Shown: in pieces, positions 16,418-23,264 of the stretch
Position numbering within the stretch: position 1 is the first letter of the stretch
How the letters are laid out: each line of letters opens with the position of its first letter
Made by a program: the position numbers and the translations under genes
DNA from: a virus
Virus record (IMG/VR): IMGVR_UViG_3300033997_000310
Location: 1 to 64,000 of that record
DNA: 64,000 nt
Reading direction: 5' to 3' (one strand)
The notes under the pieces: generated by a model
Told to the model about the DNA's origin: nothing
Seen by the model: only the letters and a program-made list of their open reading frames with translations
Databases searched by the model: none

Positions 16418-16626
16418 TCCGCCTCCACGTAGCCATAAGCCACGATCCGTTGCCCAGCCAGCAGGTCGGCAATCGACTGAAGTTCGCCGCTAGACAGCGC
16501 CTCCGTGATTACGGAAAACTGTTCTTGCTGGCGGCCGGCGCGCAGGTATTCCACGGCAATTTCGCGCTTTTCATCATCGTTAAGATCAAGATCGTTCAAG
16601 CTAAAATCCGAAATTAGCTTTGCCAT
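16414..16626 (-). CDS. First gene of the 16.6-to-13.2 kb leftward operon
   Basis: 70 residues starting MAKLISDFSLNDLDLND; GGAGG sits five bases before the second of two adjacent ATGs. Acidic and helical. Unknown function. It lies about 30 bases downstream of the predicted start of transcription from the copy-c promoter. Confidence 0.55.
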   Translation of the reverse strand: MAKLISDFSLNDLDLNDDEKREIAVEYLRAGRQQEQFSVITEALSSGELQSIADLLAGQRIVAYGYVEAE

Positions 16627-16657
16627 CATCCCCTCCTGCGGCGCGCCGCTGTTGATA

Positions 16658-16716
16658 ATGAAAATATCTCATAAAACACCGCGCACCGCAACGGCAATTA
16701 TATGCAATCTGCATAT
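16658..16716 (-). promoter_or_regulatory. Early promoter with two operator-like dyads (copy c)
   Basis: -35 TTGCGG (16691-16686), 17 bp, -10 GATATT (16668-16663) with an extended TG, overlapped by the dyad ATGAAAATATCTCAT (16658-16672). The upstream dyad ATATGCA-N3-TGCATAT (16700-16716) is perfect and centred about 52 bases before the predicted transcription start. Nearly identical in layout to copy a. Confidence 0.65.
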
Positions 16717-16717
16717 T

Positions 16718-17716
16718 TCAGAACGGCATGTCGGACTCGTGGATTTCCACGCCGTTAAACGCGGAGTCCAGGCCGTTGGGCCGGCCAACACCGCGCGGTC
16801 CGGTGGGCTTGTGATCGTCGTAAGCGCCTTCCATGAGCTTCACGAAGCTGGATTGCTGGCATAGGAAATCGAGGTTGGCCCGCCACTCGGTTTTCAGCCC
16901 GCGGCAGAACGAGCTGGCCTCCACCTTCTCCAGGGCGCACCGCCAGCCATCCAGGCCGCCGCACTCGCTCAGACGCTTGCGCAGGGCTATCCGGCGGGCC
17001 GGTGTTATCTTCTGCGCCTTGGCCAGTCCGCAACGCTCCGCGGTGGCGTTGTAGAGGCGCACGGCTTCTTCGACTGGATCTTCGCCCGGTTCGATCAACT
17101 GGCCGGTGGGTGTCAGGTCGAGCGGCGGATGGTCGCCACCATGTCCACTGGACGTCCGCTGGATATCCTCGGGACGCGATTCTGACGCCTCGTGGCGCGA
17201 TTCTGACGAGAGAGCATTTATGCTCTCTGATTCATGTTGGTTGTTAGTTGGTGGTTGGTAGTTGTTAGTTAGCTTAAGCGACCCTTCAAGCTCTGCTTGA
17301 GCGTTCGCTTTACCGGACGCTTGATCATCGCTTAAGCGATCGCTTGACGAATTGTCCTTATCAGTCAGCGACTTACGAGATTGCGTCTTTTTTCCGCCAG
17401 CGCGACCAGCGGCTTTTGCCTTTTCAATTCGGCTGGAAGCGCGATTCAATTCCGCCTCACATCTTTCGTTCGTGAGACGTCCGCGCACGCGCTTTATCTT
17501 CCCGCGCTGCTCCAGGTCGGAGAGAATGGGCACCAACTCATCGACCGTCATTCGGCATTCGTGCGCAAGGTCTTCATCGCTGTAATCCAGCGGCCGGCCC
17601 TCGCTATAGATCAGGGCGCAGATCGTGATGTAGACGCCGCGTGCCGCTGCGCTCAGGCGCTTGGTGCCGGCCAGCCATTCATCTGGATAAAAATCAATCC
17701 GGCGGATTTTGCTCAT
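16718..17716 (-). CDS. DUF1376-type replication-associated protein
   Basis: 332 residues from MSKIRRIDFYPDEW. The start is set by AGGAG five bases upstream. Residues 1-75 match the DUF1376 (YdaU-like) winged-helix module found in phage replication-initiation or helicase-loader proteins. A low-complexity linker rich in Ser, Asn and Gln follows (residues about 115-195), then a helical C-terminal domain (EEAVRLYNATAERCGL...GWRCALEKVEASSFCRG), as in DnaT/gpO-like loaders. It is preceded by the structured leader RNA at 17731-17841. Confidence 0.75.
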   Translation of the reverse strand: MSKIRRIDFYPDEWLAGTKRLSAAARGVYITICALIYSEGRPLDYSDEDLAHECRMTVDELVPILSDLEQRGKIKRVRGRLTNERCEAELNRASSRIEKAKAAGRAGGKKTQSRKSLTDKDNSSSDRLSDDQASGKANAQAELEGSLKLTNNYQPPTNNQHESESINALSSESRHEASESRPEDIQRTSSGHGGDHPPLDLTPTGQLIEPGEDPVEEAVRLYNATAERCGLAKAQKITPARRIALRKRLSECGGLDGWRCALEKVEASSFCRGLKTEWRANLDFLCQQSSFVKLMEGAYDDHKPTGPRGVGRPNGLDSAFNGVEIHESDMPF

Positions 17717-17730
17717 GATGACTCCTATGC

Positions 17731-17841
17731 GGAGCCTGATGGCCATGCTGTCGCCCTTGGCCTCACCGCAGGGTGAGGGCGGGAGTACGCCCTAAATTCG
17801 GTGGCTCTTTCGAGCGAGCGACAGCATGACGATCAGGCTCC
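17731..17841 (-). ncRNA. Cloverleaf-like structured 5' leader RNA
   Basis: Two 24-nt arms (17731-17754 and 17818-17841) pair at 23 of 24 positions in the minus-strand RNA, counting one G-U that would be a C-A mismatch in the + strand RNA. Inside are three hairpins: GCTC-GAAA-GAGC (GNRA loop), GGGCG-N6-CGCCC and CTCACC-CTGC-GGTGAG. A TATAGG box lies just before the 5' arm, so the transcript may begin with it. The 3' arm ends four bases before the AGGAG of the DUF1376 gene. I do not recognise it as a known riboswitch class. Confidence 0.6.
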
Positions 17842-17848
17842 TATACCT

Positions 17849-17931
17849 ACCCTGTCCCGAGGCCAATCGGGCAGTAACAGGATAGCCAAAGCCGCGCCGC
17901 ATAACAATATCTGCTCATGATCGCCATGAGC
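17849..17931. promoter_or_regulatory. Divergent control region with two dyads
   Basis: Between the leftward DUF1376 gene and the rightward antirepressor operon. CCTGT-CCCGA pairs with TCGGG-ACAGG (about 17849-17880) with a bulge. A perfect 7-bp dyad GCTCATG-N5-CATGAGC spans 17913-17931. Both are candidate operators for a repressor controlling the divergent promoters. Confidence 0.45.
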
Positions 17932-17983
17932 GAAAACCATGAATCGCGTTGTGGGGATGCCGCTTCTGCGGTACAAAGAAAAA

Positions 17984-18013
17984 GGCCCACCCGGATTGCC
18001 GTCCAGGTGGGCC
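17984..18013 (-). terminator. Nested hairpin, terminator-like leftward (copy E)
   Basis: Outer stem GGCCCACC/GGTGGGCC with an inner CGG-ATTG-CCG. Read leftward it ends in TTTTTCTTTG, a good U-tract, so it may stop antisense transcripts before the control region. The A-rich flank GGTACAAAGAAAAAG recurs with one change before the hairpin at 47051. Confidence 0.5.
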
Positions 18014-18137
18014 AACTGGATCGAAGGAGTCAGCTTCGTGACCCAGCGCAGACATGATGGATTTACTCCATGCCGTGTCCAGCCGCAAACGAATTTTGCT
18101 CGTTCGACTCCTGAACCGCAGACCCGGAGTCCATGTC

Positions 18138-18899
18138 ATGAGCCTCAACATCGCCATCACCCAGCGCCAGGTCGGCGCCGAAACCGTCCAGACCGTCAAC
18201 GCGCGCGACTTGCATGCGTTTCTGCAAGTGCAGTCCGCATTCAAGGACTGGATCGCCCGCCGCATCGCCGACTATGGTTTCCAGGATGGGCGGGACTTTT
18301 GCTCATTTCTGAGCGAAAGCCAGGGCGGCCGCCCGGCCAAGGAATACGCGATCACCATCGACATGGCCAAGGAACTGTCGATGGTCGAGCGCAACGAGCG
18401 CGGCAAGCAGGCGCGTCAGTACTTCATCGAGTGCGAGCGCCGAGCCAAGGCCGCGCCGCAGATCGACCCGCTTCAGATGCTCAATGACCCTGCGGCCATG
18501 CGTGGCCTGCTGCTGAGCTACACCGAGAAGGTCATCGCTCTCCAGGGGCAGGTCGCCGCGATGCAGCCGACCGTTGAAGCCTATGACCGCATCGCCAAGG
18601 CCAAGGAAGGCGCCTGCTCCATCACTCAGGCGGCGAAGGACTTGCAGATGCAGCCGAGCAAGCTGTTCACCTGGCTTGAGGCCAATCGGTGGATCTACAA
18701 GCGCTCCAACAATTCGCGCTGGACGGCGTTTCAGGACAAAATCCAGAACGGGTTCCTTGAGCACAAGGTCACTGAGGTGAACCTGCGTGACGGTGACACG
18801 AAGATCGTCTCTGACGTGCATGTCACGCCGAAGGGGCTGGCCCGGCTTGGTCTGGCCATGGGCATCAAGCTGTCCGCTGTCTCTGGGGGTGCCTCATGA
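18138..18899 (+). CDS. Phage antirepressor, AntA and KilAC domains
   Basis: 253 residues from MSLNIAITQRQ (GGAG upstream). The N-terminal AntA/AntB domain has VNARDLHAFLQV...FKDWIARRI and the FIECER end (about residues 15-100). The C-terminal KilAC domain has ITQAAKDLQMQPSKLFTWL and TPKGLARLGLAMG (about 160-250). Such proteins inactivate a phage repressor and promote lytic development. It is the first gene of a short rightward operon opposite the DUF1376 gene. Confidence 0.9.
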   Translation: MSLNIAITQRQVGAETVQTVNARDLHAFLQVQSAFKDWIARRIADYGFQDGRDFCSFLSESQGGRPAKEYAITIDMAKELSMVERNERGKQARQYFIECERRAKAAPQIDPLQMLNDPAAMRGLLLSYTEKVIALQGQVAAMQPTVEAYDRIAKAKEGACSITQAAKDLQMQPSKLFTWLEANRWIYKRSNNSRWTAFQDKIQNGFLEHKVTEVNLRDGDTKIVSDVHVTPKGLARLGLAMGIKLSAVSGGAS

Positions 18900-19171
18900 A
18901 AGAAGAAGCATGGATCGACCTTCTCCCGCCGGCGGGCAGGGAATGGCGCGAAGCTTATGACCGCATCAAGGCGGCCATGGATACCGCTGCCGGTTCTGGG
19001 ATCGATTCCGACATTGTCGCGGATGCCGCCATGGCAGCGTTGGTGGGCTTTCTGGTCGATCAACATCACCTGGAGTCCGAGGTGGTGCGTCGCATTGAGG
19101 TTCTGCTGTCCGAATATCAGGAACTGCAGGGGCAGGGCGGGTTCGGCGGCGTGATAGATGAAGACGTCTGA
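18896..19171 (+). CDS. Small acidic helical protein
   Basis: 91 residues starting MKEEAWIDLLPPAGREW; coupled to the antirepressor by ATGA. Predicted helical with an acidic C-terminus. No family recognised; it may belong functionally with the antirepressor. Confidence 0.6.
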   Translation: MKEEAWIDLLPPAGREWREAYDRIKAAMDTAAGSGIDSDIVADAAMAALVGFLVDQHHLESEVVRRIEVLLSEYQELQGQGGFGGVIDEDV

Positions 19172-19172
19172 C

Positions 19173-19340
19173 ATGTCAGAAGACGACACAAATATCCGCA
19201 TCCGGGCGGCGATTGCAAGCTACACCGCAGCGGCAACAGCCTCACCAGAAGCGGCGCGGGCCACGCTGGTGCGCGAGGGGATCTATCTGGAGGACGGCCG
19301 GCTGGCGCCGGAATATGGCGGACCTGAGCGGTCTTCCTGA
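19173..19340 (+). CDS. Small phage protein of unknown function
   Basis: 55 residues starting MSEDDTNIRIRAAIASY, one base after the previous stop. MKTSDM at 19158 is an alternative start inside the preceding gene; neither has a clear ribosome-binding site. Last gene of the antirepressor operon. Confidence 0.45.
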   Translation: MSEDDTNIRIRAAIASYTAAATASPEAARATLVREGIYLEDGRLAPEYGGPERSS

Positions 19341-19411
19341 CCCACATTCCCGCATTACGGCGGCCATCTCTTTCCAGCGATGGATACGGGGCCGTTTTCC
19401 ATTTCAGCCAG

Positions 19412-20170
19412 TTACCACCGCCCGGCTCGCCCCAACTCCCGCCACTTGGGCCGGAACTCCTCTGTGACACGGCAGTGGGCCGACCAATCGCCAGCGCACG
19501 CTTTCAGCGCCGCAGCCTCCTCTTGGGCCAGCAAGGCAATGCGGCCCGCCTTGGTGATTTCCAACTCAGTGGAGACCGCATAGCCTCTGGTCACGAACTG
19601 ACCGTCGGGTCCGATGGTGATCCCCGCTGCGGCCTGGCATGCGTCGCGCAGCTCTGCCCATGACCGATGTCCGACGCTGGTGATCTCGTTCCCATGCGGA
19701 CCCGTCAGCACAATCAGCGCCGCGTGCGCGGGCTGTTCCAGGGCATCGCCAGAAACCAATGTGGACAATTGCATCAGAAACTTCGCCAGCCGGGCGCGCG
19801 GGGTCTCCTGGGGTCGGCGGAAGTTGATGGCCACCACGTTGCTGCAGGTGACCGCCGGCGGCCGATCCAGATCGAGCTCGTCAGCCTGCACCGCTGGTGC
19901 GACCAATTGATGATCCAGCAGGGCGCGCATCGTCGGCTTCTTCACGCTGATTGGCACAGGGCCGAATGGGGACGTCCAGTGGCAACTCCAGCCGCAGTTC
20001 CAGACGCCCTTGCCGCCGTTTCTCAGGGAAAGCCTTCCGGGGCCATTTTTGGGGTCGCTGGGATTTATCTCCCGCATCGCCCACAGGATCGCTGCTTGGG
20101 CATCTGTAATCCGCTGCGGCTTGTAGAAGGGGCGCTCGGTGATATCGGCACGGTCAATGGTTACACCCAT
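19412..20170 (-). CDS. Phage protein of unknown function
   Basis: 252 residues. N-terminal YKPQRITDAQAAILWAMREI and a C-terminal half rich in Ala and helices (SWAELRDACQAAAGITIG, LAQEEAAALKACAGDW). No motif identifies it. Last gene of the 22.7-to-19.4 kb leftward block. Confidence 0.6.
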   Translation of the reverse strand: MGVTIDRADITERPFYKPQRITDAQAAILWAMREINPSDPKNGPGRLSLRNGGKGVWNCGWSCHWTSPFGPVPISVKKPTMRALLDHQLVAPAVQADELDLDRPPAVTCSNVVAINFRRPQETPRARLAKFLMQLSTLVSGDALEQPAHAALIVLTGPHGNEITSVGHRSWAELRDACQAAAGITIGPDGQFVTRGYAVSTELEITKAGRIALLAQEEAAALKACAGDWSAHCRVTEEFRPKWRELGRAGRW

Positions 20171-20174
20171 GTCG

Positions 20175-20471
20175 TCACCATTTCGGCCTTGTGATCTCGT
20201 TGCACCAGGCGATGGAGGTGCATGGCTTCTTGTCGGTCGGCACCATCTGGCGGCAGTGCGGGCACTCGACCTGGGTGGGCTCCGCCGGCGCTGGCGTTCC
20301 CAAGTTGATGGGGTAGGGAGGGGTTGGAAAGGCCGCGATGGGCTCGTCCAGCACCGACAGCTTTACCGACGCCACCTGACCGGCCGGCGGGCGCTGAATG
20401 CCACCACACAGCCCGCCGTCTTGCATCTCCGCGTAGGCCGCATCGAATGGCCGTTCCAGATCGTCAGCCAT
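20175..20471 (-). CDS. Small protein with C-terminal zinc ribbon
   Basis: 98 residues from MADDLERPF; the start is set by GAGGAGGAAGG upstream. The C-terminus has CPHC and a second pair of cysteines (KPCTSIAWC), a likely zinc site. Overlaps the preceding gene by 8 bases. Confidence 0.6.
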   Translation of the reverse strand: MADDLERPFDAAYAEMQDGGLCGGIQRPPAGQVASVKLSVLDEPIAAFPTPPYPINLGTPAPAEPTQVECPHCRQMVPTDKKPCTSIAWCNEITRPKW

Positions 20472-20715
20472 CGCCTTCCTCCTCGTCTTCAAAGTCGCCC
20501 ATGCAGCCGTCGTTGTCCTCCAGCTTGATGGTCAACGGGTCGCCTTCGTCACCAGCCAACACCAGCCGATCAGCCCATTCGTGCGCGCTGAAACCAGCTT
20601 CCCATCCGGGCCGGTGGTTGTCGTCCATCGCGTAGTGGTGCCCCTCGTCAAAGCCGACCGCCGCCAGTTCGCGCCGCACGTCCTCTAACCAACTCGGGAA
20701 TCCGGGGTCTGCCAT
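20464..20715 (-). CDS. Small acidic phage protein
   Basis: 83 residues starting MADPGFPSWLEDVRREL, ending in a run of acidic residues (DFEDEEEGDG). No recognised family. Its start lies inside the end of the preceding gene. Confidence 0.55.
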   Translation of the reverse strand: MADPGFPSWLEDVRRELAAVGFDEGHHYAMDDNHRPGWEAGFSAHEWADRLVLAGDEGDPLTIKLEDNDGCMGDFEDEEEGDG

Positions 20716-20996
20716 TTCACTCTCCTCATCAACGCTCGCGCACTGGTCATGGTGCGGCCGCGCAGGCCAGCCTCAATCCGTGCCTCAAATGCCATCTGGT
20801 TCAACCTTTGGAACGTCTCCGACCAATCGTCATCACCGCAGCATGTGCAGGTGAATGTCCTTCTGAACGTCGTCGGCAGATCATGCGGCCGGAACGACGG
20901 ATCCGAATCGGGAAGGGGCGGCGACACGATGCGCAGATCGGTGACGTCTGACACCGGCTCCACGCCCACGAACAATCGGCCCTTCATCGGCAGCAT
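20685..20996 (-). CDS. Small protein with CxCC motif
   Basis: 103 residues from MLPMKGRLF. GGAGG six bases before this ATG fixes the start, although it lies 116 bases inside the preceding gene. CTCCGDDDW at the middle suggests a metal or redox site. The C-terminal part is helical and basic. Function unknown. Confidence 0.55.
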   Translation of the reverse strand: MLPMKGRLFVGVEPVSDVTDLRIVSPPLPDSDPSFRPHDLPTTFRRTFTCTCCGDDDWSETFQRLNQMAFEARIEAGLRGRTMTSARALMRRVKWQTPDSRVG

Positions 20997-21273
20997 CTTC
21001 GTCCTCCACATCGACAATCTCGTACATGGTCCGACTGCGGCCCCTGGCCCGCAGCACGCGCAAGCGCACTGACCAGCCGCATTGCACCAGGTCATGCACA
21101 AGCTGGTTAATGGCCCTGGAAATGCACTGCTCAGCATCGACAGGCTCGTTGTCGTCGTAAACAGCCGATATCAGCTCGTCGATCGACACAGCCCGGCCGC
21201 GGCACTGGCACATCTTGCGCCAGATGGCCGCCTTCACGCGCCTGATGCGGCCGTTGTCGGAATACCGCGCCAT
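20881..21273 (-). CDS. Winged-helix DNA-binding protein
   Basis: 130 residues from MARYSDNGRIRRVKAAI (TGATG overlap with the gene upstream). Residues about 10-90 fit a winged helix of the OmpR C-terminal type (ISRAINQLVHDLVQCGWSVRL). The last 35 residues overlap the next gene in another frame and look unstructured, so the true protein may effectively end near DVEDEDAADEG. Confidence 0.6.
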   Translation of the reverse strand: MARYSDNGRIRRVKAAIWRKMCQCRGRAVSIDELISAVYDDNEPVDAEQCISRAINQLVHDLVQCGWSVRLRVLRARGRSRTMYEIVDVEDEDAADEGPIVRGRGAGVRRHRSAHRVAAPSRFGSVVPAA

Positions 21274-21437
21274 CACCGCACATCCATCGGGCAGTCGCAG
21301 AACGGACAATGGATCCGCTTCAGGCACGTCTCCTCGTCGTCGCCGCAGACTTTGCATCGCGGGCCGCCCAGCAGCCGCTTGTGGAAGATCAACAGCAGCA
21401 CGACCGATATCAGACCGGCCCAGCCCATCCAGCCCAT
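21273..21437 (-). CDS. Small membrane-anchored zinc-ribbon protein
   Basis: 54 residues starting MGWMGWAGLISVVLLL: one hydrophobic helix (about 3-18) then a basic turn and a cysteine-rich tail (CKVCGDDEETC...CPFCDCP). GAGGAGGAAG lies upstream. The tail probably faces the cytoplasm and binds zinc. Confidence 0.55.
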   Translation of the reverse strand: MGWMGWAGLISVVLLLIFHKRLLGGPRCKVCGDDEETCLKRIHCPFCDCPMDVR

Positions 21438-21447
21438 GACTTCCTCC

Positions 21448-21612
21448 TCATTGCAGGTATTGCGACTCGCCGTCGTCCTCAAAGGCGCCAGCGTCGTCCA
21501 GTTCTTCAGTGTGGTCGGCCAGATCGCGCTTGATGGCTTCGTCCAGTATGGCGTCAAACGCGGGCCCAAGGCGGGTTTCATCAAAGCATTCGGGTTCATC
21601 GGCGCTGGTCAT
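21448..21612 (-). CDS. Small acidic protein
   Basis: 54 residues from MTSADEPECFDETRLG with a clear GAGAGGAAG upstream. Strongly acidic (HTEELDDAGAFEDDGE), which is seen in DNA-mimic and antirestriction proteins, but no family match can be claimed. Confidence 0.5.
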   Translation of the reverse strand: MTSADEPECFDETRLGPAFDAILDEAIKRDLADHTEELDDAGAFEDDGESQYLQ

Positions 21613-21793
21613 ACTTCCTCTCCCATTCTTCAATGGCAGTGCGCATGTCGCCGCCAACTGCCCGCCAGTCTCCCCGCAGAGCCCTGGCATCGTCGCGGAA
21701 ATCACCCAGGCGCGGCGGCCTATTATCGTGTGATGGCCACCAGTTGAAGGCGGCAGCGAACCCCCGCAGGAAGTCCAGCAGTGCGCGCTTCAT
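21596..21793 (-). CDS. Small phage protein of unknown function
   Basis: 65 residues from MKRALLDFLRGFAAAF; amphipathic N-terminal helix and charged C-terminus. Coupled to the preceding membrane-protein gene by ATGA. Confidence 0.5.
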   Translation of the reverse strand: MKRALLDFLRGFAAAFNWWPSHDNRPPRLGDFRDDARALRGDWRAVGGDMRTAIEEWERKYDQRR

Positions 21794-22272
21794 GATGCAC
21801 CAGCATGCGCAAGCCTGAATTGCCGAACCTCTTTCGGTGGCGGGTCGGCGCAGGCCATGGCGTAGAGGCAAATCACATCAATCGTGATTTTCAGGTCAGG
21901 CCAGCCAAGGCTCTGAAAGCCATTCAGGGCCGCATCAACAGGGATCATAACAAAAGGAACACTGGCAAAAAGCACGCGCAAAAACACGTGCGTCAGACGG
22001 AACCGAGATGCCCCATCTTTCATCGAGCTATGGCGCCACAACTTGATGGTGATAACGACAAACCACAGCATGTAAATGCCAAGAGATATAGCGATCCAGA
22101 TGGTGCCGACACCACTCAGCAGGCGCATGCCGTTGAAGATGATCACGCAAGCCAGCGCCGCATAATTGGCCTGGCGCGCGATTCCCCACTGCGTCCAGCC
22201 GAACATGCGTCCGCACCAGTTCACCGCCGGCTGGAACACGCGGTCGATCAGGAAGTCGTCAACGGCGCGCAT
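21790..22272 (-). CDS. Multi-span membrane protein
   Basis: 160 residues with about three hydrophobic helices (residues roughly 35-52, 55-76 and 95-112) separated by short basic loops. No holin or transporter signature that I recognise. Overlaps the preceding membrane-protein gene by 14 bases. Confidence 0.6.
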   Translation of the reverse strand: MRAVDDFLIDRVFQPAVNWCGRMFGWTQWGIARQANYAALACVIIFNGMRLLSGVGTIWIAISLGIYMLWFVVITIKLWRHSSMKDGASRFRLTHVFLRVLFASVPFVMIPVDAALNGFQSLGWPDLKITIDVICLYAMACADPPPKEVRQFRLAHAGAS

Positions 22273-22477
22273 GGATCATGGCCTCCATGATCGCCACCAC
22301 GGGCAGCAGCACCACCGCAAGCAGCACGGCCGCAATGAAGAAAGCGACGAGATAGACCGGCCATAGCACCGGCAGCAGGATCAGCCACCACGAGACGTTG
22401 ATGACGCCGCTGATCTGTAAGGCGACCAGGGCGACCGTCACGGCGATGCACGGGATGATGAGGTTTATCGTCTTCAT
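22259..22477 (-). CDS. Small hydrophobic membrane protein
   Basis: 72 residues with two long hydrophobic helices and a short charged C-terminus (MIHARR). Two-span topology and size would fit a class II holin, but neither lysis genes nor an antiholin are adjacent, so this is only a possibility. Confidence 0.55.
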   Translation of the reverse strand: MKTINLIIPCIAVTVALVALQISGVINVSWWLILLPVLWPVYLVAFFIAAVLLAVVLLPVVAIMEAMIHARR

Positions 22478-22483
22478 GATGCT

Positions 22484-22696
22484 TCACAGCTTTTCGATGG
22501 TGTATCGCTCGATCTTGGCATCGGTGAAGTAGCGAACGTAAGTTCCGCCGACTTCGCAATGTTCGCGCGTCTCCAGGCCAACGTACAGGCCCCGGCCCTC
22601 TGCCTCGCCAACGGCGTCATAGAGGGCCTTGTGCCGGGCGCGGATTTCGGCGGCCAGTTCGGCGTCGGACAGCTTGGTCAGGTCGGTGGTGGTCAT
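22484..22696 (-). CDS. Small phage protein of unknown function
   Basis: 70 residues starting MTTTDLTKLSDAELAAEIRAR. N-terminal helix resembling the LTDAEL...IRAR pattern common in small phage proteins, then a beta-rich end with one cysteine. First gene downstream of the tRNA. Confidence 0.55.
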   Translation of the reverse strand: MTTTDLTKLSDAELAAEIRARHKALYDAVGEAEGRGLYVGLETREHCEVGGTYVRYFTDAKIERYTIEKL

Positions 22697-22718
22697 CTGG
22701 TGATTCCGTGCAGGTGGT

Positions 22719-22796
22719 TGGTGGGCGCGGCTGGATTTGAACCAGCGACCTAGGGGCTAGAAAACCCTTGCTCTAATCCTGCTGAGCTACGCGCCC
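22719..22796 (-). tRNA. tRNA-Arg (anticodon TCT)
   Basis: Cloverleaf on the minus strand: acceptor GGGCGCG/CGCGCCC, D stem GCTC/GAGC, anticodon loop TTTCTAG with anticodon TCT reading AGA, T arm GCTGG-TTCAAAT-CCAGC, discriminator A and encoded CCA. The anticodon stem has a T-C mismatch at 31/39. AGA is a rare codon in GC-rich hosts, so it may help the AT-richer phage genes. Confidence 0.88.
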
Positions 22797-22827
22797 GTGG
22801 CCAGCGGCTTGCGCCGCCGGCTGCTGA

Positions 22828-23100
22828 TCAGTTCAAGGCGCCCTTCAACGTGGTCGACGGCTTGAAGTGTGGCTTCTTGTGGGCATCGACCTGCACACTT
22901 TCGCCAGTGCGCGGATTGCGGCGCTCGCCGGCGGGGACGTCCTTGACGGAGAAGGTGCCGAACGTCGAAATGCTGATGCTGCCGGAGCGGCGCAGCTCCG
23001 CGACGATACCGTCGAACACCGCATCCACCGCCTTCTTCGAGTCGGCCTTCGTCAGGCCGGTCTGCCCGGCCACATAGTTGACCAGATCGGTCTTGCTCAT
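22828..23100 (-). CDS. HU/IHF-family DNA-binding protein
   Basis: 90 residues, the normal size of HU. It has the N-terminal helices (MSKTDLVNYVAGQTGLTKADSKKAVDAVF) and the beta-arm with the family motif GERRNPRTGE. It bends and compacts DNA as a dimer. The gene has its own upstream region with an 18-bp AT palindrome at 23183-23200 and a TTGACG box. Confidence 0.92.
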   Translation of the reverse strand: MSKTDLVNYVAGQTGLTKADSKKAVDAVFDGIVAELRRSGSISISTFGTFSVKDVPAGERRNPRTGESVQVDAHKKPHFKPSTTLKGALN

Positions 23101-23182
23101 CTCAGATTTCCTTGTGGGGTGGGCATTTCTGCCCCGTTGGGTGTGATTTCGACGCTATGCCCGTTCGCTCATTGCGTCAATG

Positions 23183-23200
23183 AAAAATATCCATATTTTT
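23183..23200. promoter_or_regulatory. AT-rich palindrome between divergent genes
   Basis: AAAAATAT-CC-ATATTTTT is a perfect 8-bp inverted repeat, two bases upstream of a TTGACG -35-like box (23175-23180) for the HU gene. It could be an operator or UP-type element for either divergent promoter. Confidence 0.45.
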
Positions 23201-23264
23201 GTTGCGGGCACCGAAATTCTGTGCGCACCATCGGCCAACCCAACACCCAACATCGAGACTCAAT

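Noticed and set aside
17731-17841. Leader structure as a small transposable element (MITE)
   Set aside because: The long arms could suggest terminal inverted repeats, but no target duplication is evident and the G-U pair and internal hairpins favour an RNA function.
22259-22477. Confident holin call for the two-span protein
   Set aside because: No endolysin, antiholin or spanin gene nearby; size alone is insufficient.
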